Of a stretch of 64,000 bases of DNA, positions 8,201 through 16,419 are shown one piece after another (the stretch's first letter is position 1; each line of letters begins with the position of its first letter). A program made the position numbers and the translations under genes. The notes beneath the pieces are model-generated. The model was given only the letters and a program-made list of their open reading frames with translations, ran no database searches and was not told the DNA's origin. The DNA comes from Parabacteroides timonensis. Its GTDB lineage: Bacteria; Bacteroidota; Bacteroidia; Bacteroidales; Tannerellaceae. The stretch is from the NCBI RefSeq assembly GCF_900128505.1, contig NZ_LT669940.1, positions 778,883 through 842,882 of the forward strand, written 5' to 3'.

Positions 8201-9193
8201 TTCGACGAAGGTTTGAAACCATTGTATCGTCGTATTGGCAAGACAGTTGCTGATAATTTGAAAGATATGGCTGTTGATACTGCTAAATTCTACATGTCTA
8301 ACGAACCGACTCGTTTCTTGTATGAAAACTCTGTAAACCGTACAGCTGAAAACGGTACTGAAATTGCAAAAGATAGCCTGAACTTCTTAGGTGTTATCAA
8401 CAAAGCAGACCGTCCTGAAAATAGCATGTTGCCTATCTTTATTGATACAGCTTATGTTCGTGGTGAAACATCAATGCCTCAGTATATGTTAGCTTTAGGT
8501 GTAGAATATACTCCTGCTGGTAAATATAACACTTGTCCGGATAAGATTGAAAATTGTCACCAACATCCGACAATTGATACAAAAGCTTTTAGAACAGGTC
8601 GTTATTTGGTAGCTTTGGATGACTCTGCAGCTGTTGCTCCAATCAAATATCAGGATAAATTCCGTTTGGCATTCGTTGATGCTAAACATATTGAAGATAC
8701 TCTGGTTATTGTAAGCTCTAAATATACAGGTTCTGAGAAGTTTGCAGGTAAAGATTCTATCAAACTTGACAACGATAAAGTATTGAACGCTGCAACATTT
8801 GCATTCCGTATCGTTGATGGTAGCGAAAATGGTGACTTCTATATTGAAGCAGTTAAAAATGCAGATAAGAAACCTCAATATGTTCGTGTACACAATGGTG
8901 TTCCTGTATTGGTTAGTGAAATCAGCGAAGCTGCTGTATTCAATATTACTAAGACTAGCGAAGATCCTGTTGCTAACGAAACAATCGGTACAACTACTGT
9001 AAGTGTAATTGCTGGTAACGGTGATATCACAATCAAGGGTGCTGCTGGTAAGAAAGTTGCTATCAGCAACGTTCTTGGTCAGACAATCGCTAACACAGTT
9101 CTTTCTTCTGACGACGCTACAATCTCTGCTCCTGCTGGTGTAGTTGTAGTAGCTGTTGAAGGCGAAGCTGCTGTTAAAGCAATCGTTAAATAA
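5264..9193 (+). CDS. very large secreted surface protein with C-terminal DUF6383-like domain
   Basis: This is a 1309-residue exported protein of unknown function. A Sec signal peptide (KKFSTLVAVVLAATSFGATA, cleaved before QIAP) follows the ATG at 5264, chosen over an in-frame TTG two codons upstream. The body has several RICIN/lectin-like beta repeats (for example YSYQLQNVGTGEFLGV and NGKYMVANFAGTE). An Ala/Thr/Lys-rich, apparently helical insert occupies about residues 325-500. The last 70 residues form a small beta-rich module (NGDITIKGAAGKKVAISNVL) that matches my memory of DUF6383, found at the C-terminus of many Parabacteroides exported proteins. That module could serve sorting or surface attachment, by analogy with other Bacteroidota C-terminal domains. 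It is monocistronic with its own promoter and terminators. Family recognition is good; function is unknown. Confidence 0.75.
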   Translation: MNKKFSTLVAVVLAATSFGATAQIAPTGDFAKYATANKPTEGMRTIEKGYFQLAVGSSIDEHILAMQPTSAGGYELVVVDGSVTGANAVEVRRTLWKAVISGNAEAGYSYQLQNVGTGEFLGVNTSDAIAVNKEGTAAWPATGDLTGKVVPVGSEVSVWKWVSAPSVVKTAGFEIGDAKGFTSAFGEKNDSTVVLVANAASIANDVKIAAVKYSLRNVPANDPTQLVKAIPVSPKEIVLGADDLNSLLWKQNPAADASKAEFTFTPNVINDETNVFGNLFTKNAYKAVPAVGFPAAVDVATNPFNGLGTSYDALYDAEIAYYQKAQEKAFIEKIASVVYGDDNKVATAKLAAVNAAITVITGDKSAIDLLTTPALIAKKIDGLTYSSTPADADQVKAVKEAAIAYVSGVHGKTAAEALTEAKGIADVTTGTAIAKKVNDFIAANITDGTAKTAVDAAIKTSYTDLLADGATLKTAITSAKNTLNTPVTGYYAKGVADNKWVSLMLEEAEKAEDNTYLSVACNFVTETANERERPLGFTTGKFADFGYTADPKARLDLNGRYNFQFTYFPNADSLVIRTGGWAKKNNAQTSWGDMNTTDNPELGVAAASPSATAPTAKGTENNIVKLIYLANNHSEITVGSSDYYIGAAPNTVNTRISIKKIDDEYVKTTLASGVYFFNLFSGKDANKAINGKYMVANFAGTELDWVNEETSKVFEGAVQDFGHMPRTQWVVSQNTGAAGIQTVNIYNREYPSYKAENVQLYKGGDGKVFALGYNNLLASANDTLSYALATTAKPNAGIATSETLGYKALDYDALIENIFSLKYFNGLNAGNFVEVSKDAAMAINPNTETADAVKFVFEPVLDKDGKAPAKNEFGFDGTVANVKNLYRIAYKVKLYNPGKEDLYLKANGKDGYELISETADVKGTSFFFKENNMLDVEGDTTCYYALVQEDLSTVSGVKHPSLILSVEEIDTENSVATFAFDEGLKPLYRRIGKTVADNLKDMAVDTAKFYMSNEPTRFLYENSVNRTAENGTEIAKDSLNFLGVINKADRPENSMLPIFIDTAYVRGETSMPQYMLALGVEYTPAGKYNTCPDKIENCHQHPTIDTKAFRTGRYLVALDDSAAVAPIKYQDKFRLAFVDAKHIEDTLVIVSSKYTGSEKFAGKDSIKLDNDKVLNAATFAFRIVDGSENGDFYIEAVKNADKKPQYVRVHNGVPVLVSEISEAAVFNITKTSEDPVANETIGTTTVSVIAGNGDITIKGAAGKKVAISNVLGQTIANTVLSSDDATISAPAGVVVVAVEGEAAVKAIVK

Positions 9194-9220
9194 GAAATAA
9201 ATAATAATTAAAAGAATGCT

Positions 9221-9252
9221 TCTCTACTCTTCCCTTCGGGGAAGGGTGAGTA
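9221..9252 (+). repeat. strong hairpin after the DUF6383 gene
   Basis: CTACTC-TTCCC and GGGAA-GGGTGAGTAG arms fold around a TTCG tetraloop. There is no T-tract, so it is probably an RNA 3'-end stabiliser rather than an intrinsic terminator. Confidence 0.5.
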
Positions 9253-9354
9253 GCCTGTGAAGGTGAACAGATTGGAAGCGCAATTTTAGTAATAAAAATA
9301 AAATAAAGTTCATCCATGAGTACCACTGTGAAGTGAGGAAATGGACAAAAAAAC

Positions 9355-9393
9355 AACCCCGTCGATATTTATTGTCGATGGGGTTTTGTTTTT
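9355..9393 (+). terminator. rho-independent terminator of the DUF6383 transcript
   Basis: AACCCCGTCGA (9355-9365) pairs with TCGATGGGGTT (9375-9385) with one G-U pair, followed by TTGTTTTT. Confidence 0.8.
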
Positions 9394-9431
9394 AAAGAGC
9401 TCCAGGAAACTGAGTCTATTATGTTAAATAG

Positions 9432-9491
9432 AAAAACCGTATTATATAGAAGACGATTCCTGACGGAAAGCATCTTTCATATAATACGGTT
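9432..9491 (-). terminator. rho-independent terminator of metY
   Basis: Perfect 13-bp arms at 9435-9447 and 9479-9491 (AACCGTATTATAT and its complement) have a 31-nt loop. Read on the minus strand they end in GGTTTTTC, just downstream of metY. Confidence 0.65.
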
Positions 9492-9513
9492 GTCTTATAT
9501 GAACTAATAATTC

Positions 9514-10794
9514 TTATTGATTCAAAGCCTGCTCAATATCCGCAATAATATCGTCCGCACTTTCGATACCGACAGAGAAACGGATCAGATCCGGAGCAAT
9601 ACCGGCTTCCTTCAACTGTTCGTCTGTCAGCTGGCGGTGTGTATGGCTTGCCGGGTGAAGCACACAAGTACGTGCGTCTGCTACGTGAGTAACGATAGCT
9701 GCCAGCTTCAAGCTATCCATGAACTTGATAGAAACCTCACGTCCACCTTTCAGGCCGAATGACAACACGCCACATGAACCGTTCGGCAGATATTTCTTTG
9801 TCAGGTCATAATACTTATTCCCTTCCAGATCCGGATAGTTCACCCAAGCAACCTTGTCGCAGTTCTGTAACCATTTAGCAACAGCCAATGCATTTTTACA
9901 ATGCTGTGGCATACGTAAATGCAATGTTTCCAGACCCAAATTCAACAGGAATGCATTCTGTGGAGACTGGATAGAACCCAGGTCGCGCATCAGCTGGCTG
10001 GTTGCTTTCGTGATATAAGCCATCTTGCCGAATGTCTTTGTATAAGTCAGTCCGTGATAAGATTCGTCCGGCTGGCAAAGGCCCGGATATTTGTCGGCAT
10101 GTGCTTCCCAGTCGAAGTTGCCGCTGTCGACGATACAACCACCGACAGCAGTCGCGTGTCCGTCCATATATTTAGTTGTAGAATGTGTTACGATATCAGC
10201 ACCCCATTCGAACGGACGGCAGTTGATCGGTGTTGCGAATGTATTGTCGACGATCAAAGGCACACCGTGGCTATGAGCGATACGGGCAAACTTCTCAATA
10301 TCCAACACCATTACTCCCGGATTGGAGATCGTTTCGCCGAACAATAACTTTGTATTCGGACGGAAAGCCTTACCGATCTCTTCTTCGCTGGCATCCTGAT
10401 CGATGAAAGTGCATTCGATACCCAACTTCTTCAAGGTAACGGACAGCAAGTTGTATGTACCTCCATAAATACCAGTTGCACTTACAATATGATCGCCGGC
10501 TTCACAAATATTGAAACAGGCAAAGAAATTGGCCGCCTGTCCCGATGAAGTCAACATGGCGGCAACACCACCTTCCAACGCCGCTATTTTGGATGCTACG
10601 GCATCATTTGTCGGGTTTTGCAGGCGGGTATAAAAATAACCACTCTCTTCCAGGTCGAACAATTTAGCCATCTGTTCGCTGGTTTCATACTTGAATGTAG
10701 TACTCTGATAGATAGGAAGTACACGAGGCTCTCCCTTTTTAGGTTGCCAACCACCTTGTACACACAAAGTTGCCGGCTTGAATGAATTGCTCAT
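9514..10794 (-). CDS. metY: O-acetylhomoserine aminocarboxypropyltransferase / cysteine synthase
   Basis: This 426-residue PLP enzyme belongs to the Cys/Met metabolism fold-type I family. It opens with the MetY-typical KPATLCVQGGWQPKKG and contains the Schiff-base lysine motif THSTTKYMDGHATAVGG; the length is typical. The enzyme makes homocysteine from O-acetylhomoserine and sulfide in the cytoplasm and may also act in cysteine synthesis. The ATG at 10794 is preferred over an upstream in-frame start at 10833, since the extra 13 residues (rich in Asn/Tyr) are not family-like and would overlap the -7 element at 10838-10831. It is transcribed alone, divergent from the cobalamin riboswitch operon. 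No SAM riboswitch is visible in its short leader. Confidence 0.93.
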   Translation of the reverse strand: MSNSFKPATLCVQGGWQPKKGEPRVLPIYQSTTFKYETSEQMAKLFDLEESGYFYTRLQNPTNDAVASKIAALEGGVAAMLTSSGQAANFFACFNICEAGDHIVSATGIYGGTYNLLSVTLKKLGIECTFIDQDASEEEIGKAFRPNTKLLFGETISNPGVMVLDIEKFARIAHSHGVPLIVDNTFATPINCRPFEWGADIVTHSTTKYMDGHATAVGGCIVDSGNFDWEAHADKYPGLCQPDESYHGLTYTKTFGKMAYITKATSQLMRDLGSIQSPQNAFLLNLGLETLHLRMPQHCKNALAVAKWLQNCDKVAWVNYPDLEGNKYYDLTKKYLPNGSCGVLSFGLKGGREVSIKFMDSLKLAAIVTHVADARTCVLHPASHTHRQLTDEQLKEAGIAPDLIRFSVGIESADDIIADIEQALNQ

Positions 10795-10830
10795 ATTTTT
10801 TATGTTTGCTATGTAATTATATTCTGCAGA

Positions 10831-10838
10831 CAAAAGTA
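10831..10838 (-). promoter_or_regulatory. -7 element of the metY promoter
   Basis: The minus strand reads TACTTTTG, a full match to TAnnTTTG, 37 bp before the metY ATG. A TTTG at 10865-10862 is slightly too far upstream for a standard -33 element. Confidence 0.5.
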
Positions 10839-10911
10839 AAGAATAGTTTGTTCTGTTTACACAAATCTTCGATCAATTATAAAAAATACACTATTGTTTC
10901 AAAATAATCTG

Positions 10912-10919
10912 TACCTTTG
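10912..10919 (+). promoter_or_regulatory. -7 element for the riboswitch operon
   Basis: TACCTTTG matches TAnnTTTG and lies immediately before the riboswitch aptamer, which would place the transcript start near 10925. I see no well-spaced -33 element. Confidence 0.5.
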
Positions 10920-10927
10920 TACCCAAT

Positions 10928-11100
10928 TTTGGTGTCACGTTTCCAATTCCACGGAAAAGTGATGAAAAGGGAATCAGGTGAAAATCCTGAACAGACCCGC
11001 TGCTGTAAGCTCCGCCAAAGTCTTTGAGCACGACTCAATCCACTGTTCGCAATGAATGGGAAGGACGTTCAAAGATGGAGTAAGTCAGAAGACCTGCCAA
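10928..11100 (+). promoter_or_regulatory. cobalamin (adenosylcobalamin-type) riboswitch
   Basis: The segment holds the conserved parts of a B12 riboswitch in order: TTGGTG at the 5' end, GGGAATCAGGTGAAAATCC, the core ACAGACCCGCTGCTGTAA, and the 3' B12 box AGTCAGAAGACCTGCC. TTGG at 10929-10932 can pair with CCAA at 11097-11100 to close P1. It lies between a TAnnTTTG promoter and the TonB receptor operon. Such elements lower expression when cobalamin is abundant. No T-rich terminator follows, and a purine-rich stretch (GGGAGATAAGG) precedes the next ATG, so control is probably translational. Confidence 0.93.
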
Positions 11101-11143
11101 GATAACAAGTTTAAAGCTTTCGGGAGATAAGGCTAAAAAACAT

Positions 11144-11251
11144 ATGAGAAAGAACATTCATCTACTTACCGGAGGTTCTGCCTGTTCATGTGTTCTATTG
11201 TTTCTTTCATCGAAAGCATGTAAAAAACAATTAATGAATTTGGTGAAATGA
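11144..11251 (+). CDS. 35-codon ORF between the riboswitch and the TonB receptor, possible leader peptide
   Basis: ATG at 11144 opens a 35-codon frame whose TGA (11249-11251) overlaps the start codon of the TonB receptor (ATGA at 11248-11251). The GGGAGATAAGG stretch lies about 8-18 bases upstream and could serve as its ribosome binding site. The peptide has a basic start (MRKNIH), a hydrophobic centre (CVLLFLSS) and three Cys at residues 14, 16 and 26, so it could be a small membrane peptide. I do not recognise it. Coupling would let the riboswitch control receptor synthesis through this ORF. It could also be chance; no homology evidence is available here. Confidence 0.4.
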   Translation: MRKNIHLLTGGSACSCVLLFLSSKACKKQLMNLVK

Positions 11252-13608
11252 GAGGTTTCATGCATGTACTTCTGTTATTGATTTGTTTGTTCCCTGTAAG
11301 TCTGGCGGCACAGAATAAAGTGATTTTATCCGGCGAAGTAAAAGAAAAGGATGGGACACCACTCCCGTTGGCTACTGTCGCTATAGAAAATACGACTTCG
11401 GGAACGTATACCGACGATCGGGGACGTTATTCATTGTCGGTAACTCCCGGTAAACGTACCCTTATAATTAGGCTGTTAGGTTACAACACCATAAAAACCG
11501 TTGTCGATATCCGTAAAAATACGACAATGAATTTCACAATGGAAGAAAACTCCATAACCCTGAATTCGGTTGAAGTATACGGTAAAACGAAAACCCAACA
11601 GGTAAAAGAAAGTGCTTTTTCTGTCAATGCGTTGGATGTTAAACCACAGATCAACACACTTAAGAATCTGAATGAAATGGTGAACCGGACAACCGGCATT
11701 AAGATCCGGGAAGAAGGTGGAGTCGGTTCAGACTTTGACTTGTCTATCAACGGAATGTCGGGTAACTCCGTCCGTTATTTTATCGACGGAATGCCTTTGG
11801 ACGCCAAAGGCAGCGGTGTTTCACTGGCTAACCTGCCTGTTAATATCATCGACCGGATCGAAATTTATAAAGGAGTGGTACCAGCCAGCCTGGGAGCAGA
11901 TGCGTTGGGAGGAGCAATCAACATTATTACTAACCAGGTGAAGAAGAATTACCTGGATGTTTCGTACGGTATCGGTTCTTTCCATACACACAAGGCTGAT
12001 TTGAATGCACAATTTGTAGATCCAAAGACAGATTTGATCATCAGGCCGACTATCGGAGTCAATTATTCGAAGAATGATTATAAGATGAAGGATGTTGAAG
12101 TGTGGGATGAAAGTGCACGTGATTTTGTATTGGTAGACCGTAAACGTTTTCATGATGATTATTTCTCTTTTCTGGGACAATTGGAAGTCGGGTTTGTCAA
12201 TAAATCCTGGGCAGATGCATTCTTTATTTCAGGTTCTTATTCTAAAGTAAATAAAGATTTGCAGACCGGGTCTATCCAAAGTAAAGTATATGGTATGGCA
12301 GAAAGAAAGGTAGATGCCTGGAATATTTCAGCTCGTTACCTGAAGCAGGATTTTTTGATCAAAGATTTAAAATTAAATGCCTCTCTTTCGCATACCTGGG
12401 ATCATTCACTGACAGTCGATACTGCATTTCGTAAATATGACTGGAATGGAGATTACATCAATAGTTCACGAAACGAAATTACCGGACGTGACCGTTCGTT
12501 ACGTCATTATAAACGTCCGCTGACCATTATCCGTACCAACTTAGATTACCGCTTTAACAACAATCATTCTCTTAACCTGAATTATTTGTTAAGCCGTACA
12601 GGAAATGACCGTTATGACGAGATCGATACCGAATTTGAACCATCGAATGACGTGTTGGCAAAACACATTTTAGGTCTGTCATACAATCAGTCGTTTTTTA
12701 GTGGGAAGATGGATAACACATTCTTTGTAAAAGATTATATCAATCATTTGGATATCCAGCAACAAGATTTATACTGGATTACCGGTTCTAACAGTATGCC
12801 TTCTTCTTCTACAAAAAATAATATAGGTTACGGCCTTGGTACACGTTACTCTTTTTGGGAAGAATTATCATTGAAAGCTTCCTACGAGCATAGTGTGCGA
12901 CTTCCCTTGGCCCGTGAATTACTCGGTAACGGTACAACGATCTATCCGAATGTTAAATTGAATCCGGAGAGCAGTAACAATGTCAATCTGGGTACTTATG
13001 GAACAGTTCGCCTGGCACCCGGTCATCTTTTATATTATGAAGCAAACGGATTTTATAGGAATGTGGAAGACTACATTCATGCTGTCATTTCTGAAGCAGA
13101 AGGTATGATGCAATATGAGAATGTATCGAGTGTTGATATCAAAGGAGTAGAGGGTGAAGTTCGTTATACCTGGAAAGATTGTCTGCAAGCAATAGTCAAT
13201 TGTAGTTACCAGGATGCCCGTGATAAACAGGAATATAAAGCAGATGGAAAGCCGTCTATCTCTTATAATAATAAAGTACCGAATCGTCCGTGGCTTTTCA
13301 GTAATGCGGAACTGAATGTCACTTTACGCGATCTGTTCCAGAAAAACAGTAAGTTGCGTCTGGGATATCATTATCAGTATGTGCATTGGTTTTTCCTGAC
13401 TTGGGAAGGATTTGGGGTATTAGAAAGTAAATCGAAAATCCCGACACAGCATCTGCATACAGCCACTCTTTCCTATTCGTGGAATAAGGACCGGTATAAT
13501 ATCTCACTAGAGTGTAATAATCTCTTTGATGATACATTATATGACAACTATATGCTCCAGAAGCCGGGACGTTCGTTCTTCTGTAAATTTAGGCTATTTA
13601 TTAATTAA
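11248..13608 (+). CDS. TonB-dependent outer-membrane receptor (XusA/BtuB-like) under B12 riboswitch control
   Basis: This 786-residue outer-membrane transporter starts with a Sec signal peptide (cleavage near SLAA-QNK). A carboxypeptidase-regulatory-like beta domain follows (about 25-105; KDGTPLPLATVAIENTTSG), then a plug domain (about 110-230; RYFIDGMPLD, RIEIYKGVVP, LGGAINIITN) and a 22-strand-type barrel ending in the C-terminal Phe-containing strand (SFFCKFRLFIN). It imports a substrate using TonB-ExbBD energy. The riboswitch suggests a corrinoid. The downstream DUF4374 and PepSY genes instead match xusBC of Bacteroides thetaiotaomicron, which take up ferric xenosiderophores. It lacks the long SusC N-terminal features. 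The receptor class is certain; the substrate is unresolved. Confidence 0.85.
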   Translation: MRGFMHVLLLLICLFPVSLAAQNKVILSGEVKEKDGTPLPLATVAIENTTSGTYTDDRGRYSLSVTPGKRTLIIRLLGYNTIKTVVDIRKNTTMNFTMEENSITLNSVEVYGKTKTQQVKESAFSVNALDVKPQINTLKNLNEMVNRTTGIKIREEGGVGSDFDLSINGMSGNSVRYFIDGMPLDAKGSGVSLANLPVNIIDRIEIYKGVVPASLGADALGGAINIITNQVKKNYLDVSYGIGSFHTHKADLNAQFVDPKTDLIIRPTIGVNYSKNDYKMKDVEVWDESARDFVLVDRKRFHDDYFSFLGQLEVGFVNKSWADAFFISGSYSKVNKDLQTGSIQSKVYGMAERKVDAWNISARYLKQDFLIKDLKLNASLSHTWDHSLTVDTAFRKYDWNGDYINSSRNEITGRDRSLRHYKRPLTIIRTNLDYRFNNNHSLNLNYLLSRTGNDRYDEIDTEFEPSNDVLAKHILGLSYNQSFFSGKMDNTFFVKDYINHLDIQQQDLYWITGSNSMPSSSTKNNIGYGLGTRYSFWEELSLKASYEHSVRLPLARELLGNGTTIYPNVKLNPESSNNVNLGTYGTVRLAPGHLLYYEANGFYRNVEDYIHAVISEAEGMMQYENVSSVDIKGVEGEVRYTWKDCLQAIVNCSYQDARDKQEYKADGKPSISYNNKVPNRPWLFSNAELNVTLRDLFQKNSKLRLGYHYQYVHWFFLTWEGFGVLESKSKIPTQHLHTATLSYSWNKDRYNISLECNNLFDDTLYDNYMLQKPGRSFFCKFRLFIN

Positions 13609-13620
13609 ATGTATATATAG

Positions 13621-14934
13621 ATGAAAAAGTTTCAATTATTCGCCTGCGCATTTGCCGCAGTTTTATTTAGTTTATCTTTTAATGCTTGTTCGGATGACGA
13701 TCCGGAAATAGATCCTGAAAATCCTGAAAATCCAGAGAATCCGGAAAACCCGGAAGAACCGGAAACGCCGGCTTCTACTACTCACTTTGACCTTTGGGTA
13801 ACAGTTGGTGCTACTGGTGGTATGGGGTCTACTGATGCTATCCTGGTAAAAAGCGTAGATTCTTTGACTGAACAACCTACTATCGACTTTAAGAATGATG
13901 GTGTGGATGTTACGGCTACTATAAAAGAAGAAACTATCTACAAAGGCAAATACTATTATCAGGTTCCTGTCTCTGCAGATCGTTTTGCTAAATATCAGAT
14001 TGTTGGAAATAAGTTAGAAACGGTTGCCCAACAAATTTTTGTTAAGAATATATTTAAAGATCGTCGTTATACTCATGCTTGGATCGATGATAATACATTG
14101 GTTATCATGGCTGCTAATGGTGCGGCAGATAAAGTGATCTGGACTAAACTGAATGCTACGGATATGAGTATTCTGGGTGAAGGTGAACTGGCTTTGGAAG
14201 CTCCGGAAGGTGATAAGTTTAGTACTTCCGGTTTAGCTAAATATAGAAAATCAGATGATAAGATAATCTACTTCTACCAGCATAAGAAGGAAACTAAAAA
14301 CTTCTATGCTGCTTTTATCAATGCAAAAGATATGACTGTAGAGAAAGAAGTGAAGGAAGATCGTGCAGAGATGATGGCTGGAACGGCTTATGGCGAATTG
14401 CTGCAGGATAAGATGTTCTTCGATGAAAACGAAAACCTGTATCTGGCATGTAATAATGTTATCGAGGGTGCACCGAGCACAACTCAGCAATATGGTCGCT
14501 TACTTCGTATCAAGAAAGGCGATTTGGATTTTGATAAATCTTATTTAGGACATGATTACAGTAAAGGTAAAATAATCACAGCCAGCTATCTGACAACAGG
14601 TAAAGCTCTTCTTTACATCATGGACCCGGATTATACCGGAGCAACAGGATGGGGTGCTGCCTACAACTGTTATTATGCAACTCTGGATCTTACAACAGAT
14701 GAAAGAACTGAGTTCCAGTATGAAGGTAAACATTTGCCTTTCAGCAGCGGAAACTTCTCACAGCGTTCTCTGGTTGATGGCGACAAGGCTTATATCGGTG
14801 TAAATCCTGAAACAGCACAACCTTGCATATATATCTATGATATTAAGACCGGTGAGATGACGAAAGGTCTGACAATTGCAGAGGGTTACGGATTCGACCG
14901 TATTACATTAATGGATAATGCTGACGCAGAATAA
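13621..14934 (+). CDS. DUF4374 surface lipoprotein (XusB-like substrate-binding beta-propeller)
   Basis: This 437-residue lipoprotein has a lipobox ending at Cys23 (SLSFNAC), an acidic stretch (SDDDPE) that suits outer-membrane surface export in Bacteroidota, and a Pro-Glu-Asn linker of about 20 residues (repeated PEN). Blade-like beta repeats fill the rest (for example THAWIDDNTLVIMAANG and LYIMDPDYTGATG). It fits DUF4374, the family of XusB, a beta-propeller lipoprotein that binds ferric enterobactin in B. thetaiotaomicron. It sits 12 bp after the receptor gene. The linker is encoded by near-repeat DNA (GAAAATCCTGAAAATCC), which could vary in length by slippage. The ligand here is unknown: siderophore by homology, corrinoid or another tetrapyrrole by regulation. 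Confidence 0.75.
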   Translation: MKKFQLFACAFAAVLFSLSFNACSDDDPEIDPENPENPENPENPEEPETPASTTHFDLWVTVGATGGMGSTDAILVKSVDSLTEQPTIDFKNDGVDVTATIKEETIYKGKYYYQVPVSADRFAKYQIVGNKLETVAQQIFVKNIFKDRRYTHAWIDDNTLVIMAANGAADKVIWTKLNATDMSILGEGELALEAPEGDKFSTSGLAKYRKSDDKIIYFYQHKKETKNFYAAFINAKDMTVEKEVKEDRAEMMAGTAYGELLQDKMFFDENENLYLACNNVIEGAPSTTQQYGRLLRIKKGDLDFDKSYLGHDYSKGKIITASYLTTGKALLYIMDPDYTGATGWGAAYNCYYATLDLTTDERTEFQYEGKHLPFSSGNFSQRSLVDGDKAYIGVNPETAQPCIYIYDIKTGEMTKGLTIAEGYGFDRITLMDNADAE

Positions 14935-14950
14935 TAAATAGATAATTATA

Positions 14951-16411
14951 ATGAAGAAGGGAGCTCATTTCTTATTTGGTTTACATCGGATTGCAGGAAC
15001 TATTATAGCTTTGTTTTTCCTGATGTGGTTTGTCTCCGGGTTAGTGTTGGTCTATCATAGTTTTCCCCGGGTAGACAAAGCTGTTCAATATGAAAAAATG
15101 GAAATGCTCCCTTCTTCATTACCTGATATAGATAATTATCTGGAACAAATTCCGGATAAAGGTAAGATTCGGAAAATAAATGTTCGCCAGTTTCAGGGAC
15201 AGACATTGTTCTCAGTAGCGACAAAGGATAGTACGTATACTTTTTGTACTGACACCTTACAATCCGTTAAACCGGTTACATTCGATTATATCATGCAGGT
15301 TGCCCAGGATTGGGTAAATGCTCCCATATTGAAAGTGGATACGCTTCATAAGCGCGAGCAATGGATCATGTATAGCCGTTATGTGCGGGAAATGCCTATT
15401 TATAAATTTTATTTTGATGATAAAGATAAGCACCAGCTTTATATAGCTGCCCGTTCCGGGGAAGTGCTTCAGTTTACCTCTTCTACCCAACGTTTCTGGG
15501 CCTGGGTAGGATATATCCCTCATACTTTTTATATCCCTTTCCTACGCCAGAATACCGATGCCTGGACGAATACGCTGACTGTTGCCGGAATCATAGGCAT
15601 GCTGGCCGGGCTGACTGGCTTATACGTCGGTATTACAGTTCTTTACAGAAGATATAAGCAGAAAAGGACATTAGAGATCCCATATCGTAAACGCTGGTAT
15701 CGCTGGCATCATATACTGGGATTGATCCTCGGAATATTCATAGTTACCTGGGGATTGAGTGGTGCTCTTTCTTTGCAAAGAATACCTCGTTGGATTATTA
15801 ATATAGAGGGAGATTACAGTGTTAGCCCGGAAAAACTCCGCGGAAAAACTTTCCCTTTGAATAACTATAAACTGGATTACAGACAGCTGAAAGAGGCCTA
15901 TCCCGATTTGAAACAGGTGGAATGGACTTACTATGGCGATCTTCCTGTCTATGATATTATTGCCGGAGATCAAAAACTGATGATCGATGCCTCTTTGCCG
16001 GAAGTCAAGAACTTATTCTTATCGGAAGAAACGATCGCTCGTGCCATCAGGAAGATGCATGGCGAAGATGTGGCTTTCCATATCTCTATGATCGATCGTT
16101 ACGACGAATATTATCTTTCTATCGATAATACCCGCCCATTACCTGTCTATAAAGTAGACGTCGACAATTACGACCGTAGTGTTTATTATATCGATCCGAC
16201 TACCGGAAATCATAAATACCTCAACACCAACCGGAGGGTAAAGAAATGGCTGTTCAGCGCTTTTCATTATCTGGATATCCGTTGGTTAGTAGAAAGACAT
16301 ACCTTGTGGACTATCGCCCTGTGGACGCTATGTCTGGGGGGAGCCTTTCTTTCCTTTACAGGAGTATGGCTGGGTGTAAAATATATCTACCGGAAGCTAA
16401 GGAGGCGATAA
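14951..16411 (+). CDS. PepSY-associated transmembrane protein (XusC-like)
   Basis: This 486-residue inner-membrane protein has four clear hydrophobic segments: about residues 12-36 (IAGTIIALFFLMWFVSGLVL), 200-225, 255-280 (HHILGLILGIFIVTWGLSGA) and a C-terminal one near 450-475. Two periplasmic PepSY-like regions lie between them. Conserved His residues at the membrane edges (LHRIAG, WHHILG) are typical of the PepSY-TM family, whose members include iron- and flavin-linked reductases such as those near siderophore receptors. It ends the riboswitch operon, 16 bp after the DUF4374 gene, and matches XusC in position. A role in reducing or transporting the imported metal complex is inferred. Its end converges with the MATE gene, only 8 bp away. 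Confidence 0.78.
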   Translation: MKKGAHFLFGLHRIAGTIIALFFLMWFVSGLVLVYHSFPRVDKAVQYEKMEMLPSSLPDIDNYLEQIPDKGKIRKINVRQFQGQTLFSVATKDSTYTFCTDTLQSVKPVTFDYIMQVAQDWVNAPILKVDTLHKREQWIMYSRYVREMPIYKFYFDDKDKHQLYIAARSGEVLQFTSSTQRFWAWVGYIPHTFYIPFLRQNTDAWTNTLTVAGIIGMLAGLTGLYVGITVLYRRYKQKRTLEIPYRKRWYRWHHILGLILGIFIVTWGLSGALSLQRIPRWIINIEGDYSVSPEKLRGKTFPLNNYKLDYRQLKEAYPDLKQVEWTYYGDLPVYDIIAGDQKLMIDASLPEVKNLFLSEETIARAIRKMHGEDVAFHISMIDRYDEYYLSIDNTRPLPVYKVDVDNYDRSVYYIDPTTGNHKYLNTNRRVKKWLFSAFHYLDIRWLVERHTLWTIALWTLCLGGAFLSFTGVWLGVKYIYRKLRRR

Positions 16412-16419
16412 ACACATTT

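Noticed and set aside
13720..13780. Pro-Glu-Asn coding repeats as a phase-variable microsatellite
   Set aside because: The DNA copies are already diverged in third positions, so slippage is possible but not supported. It reads as an ordinary lipoprotein linker.
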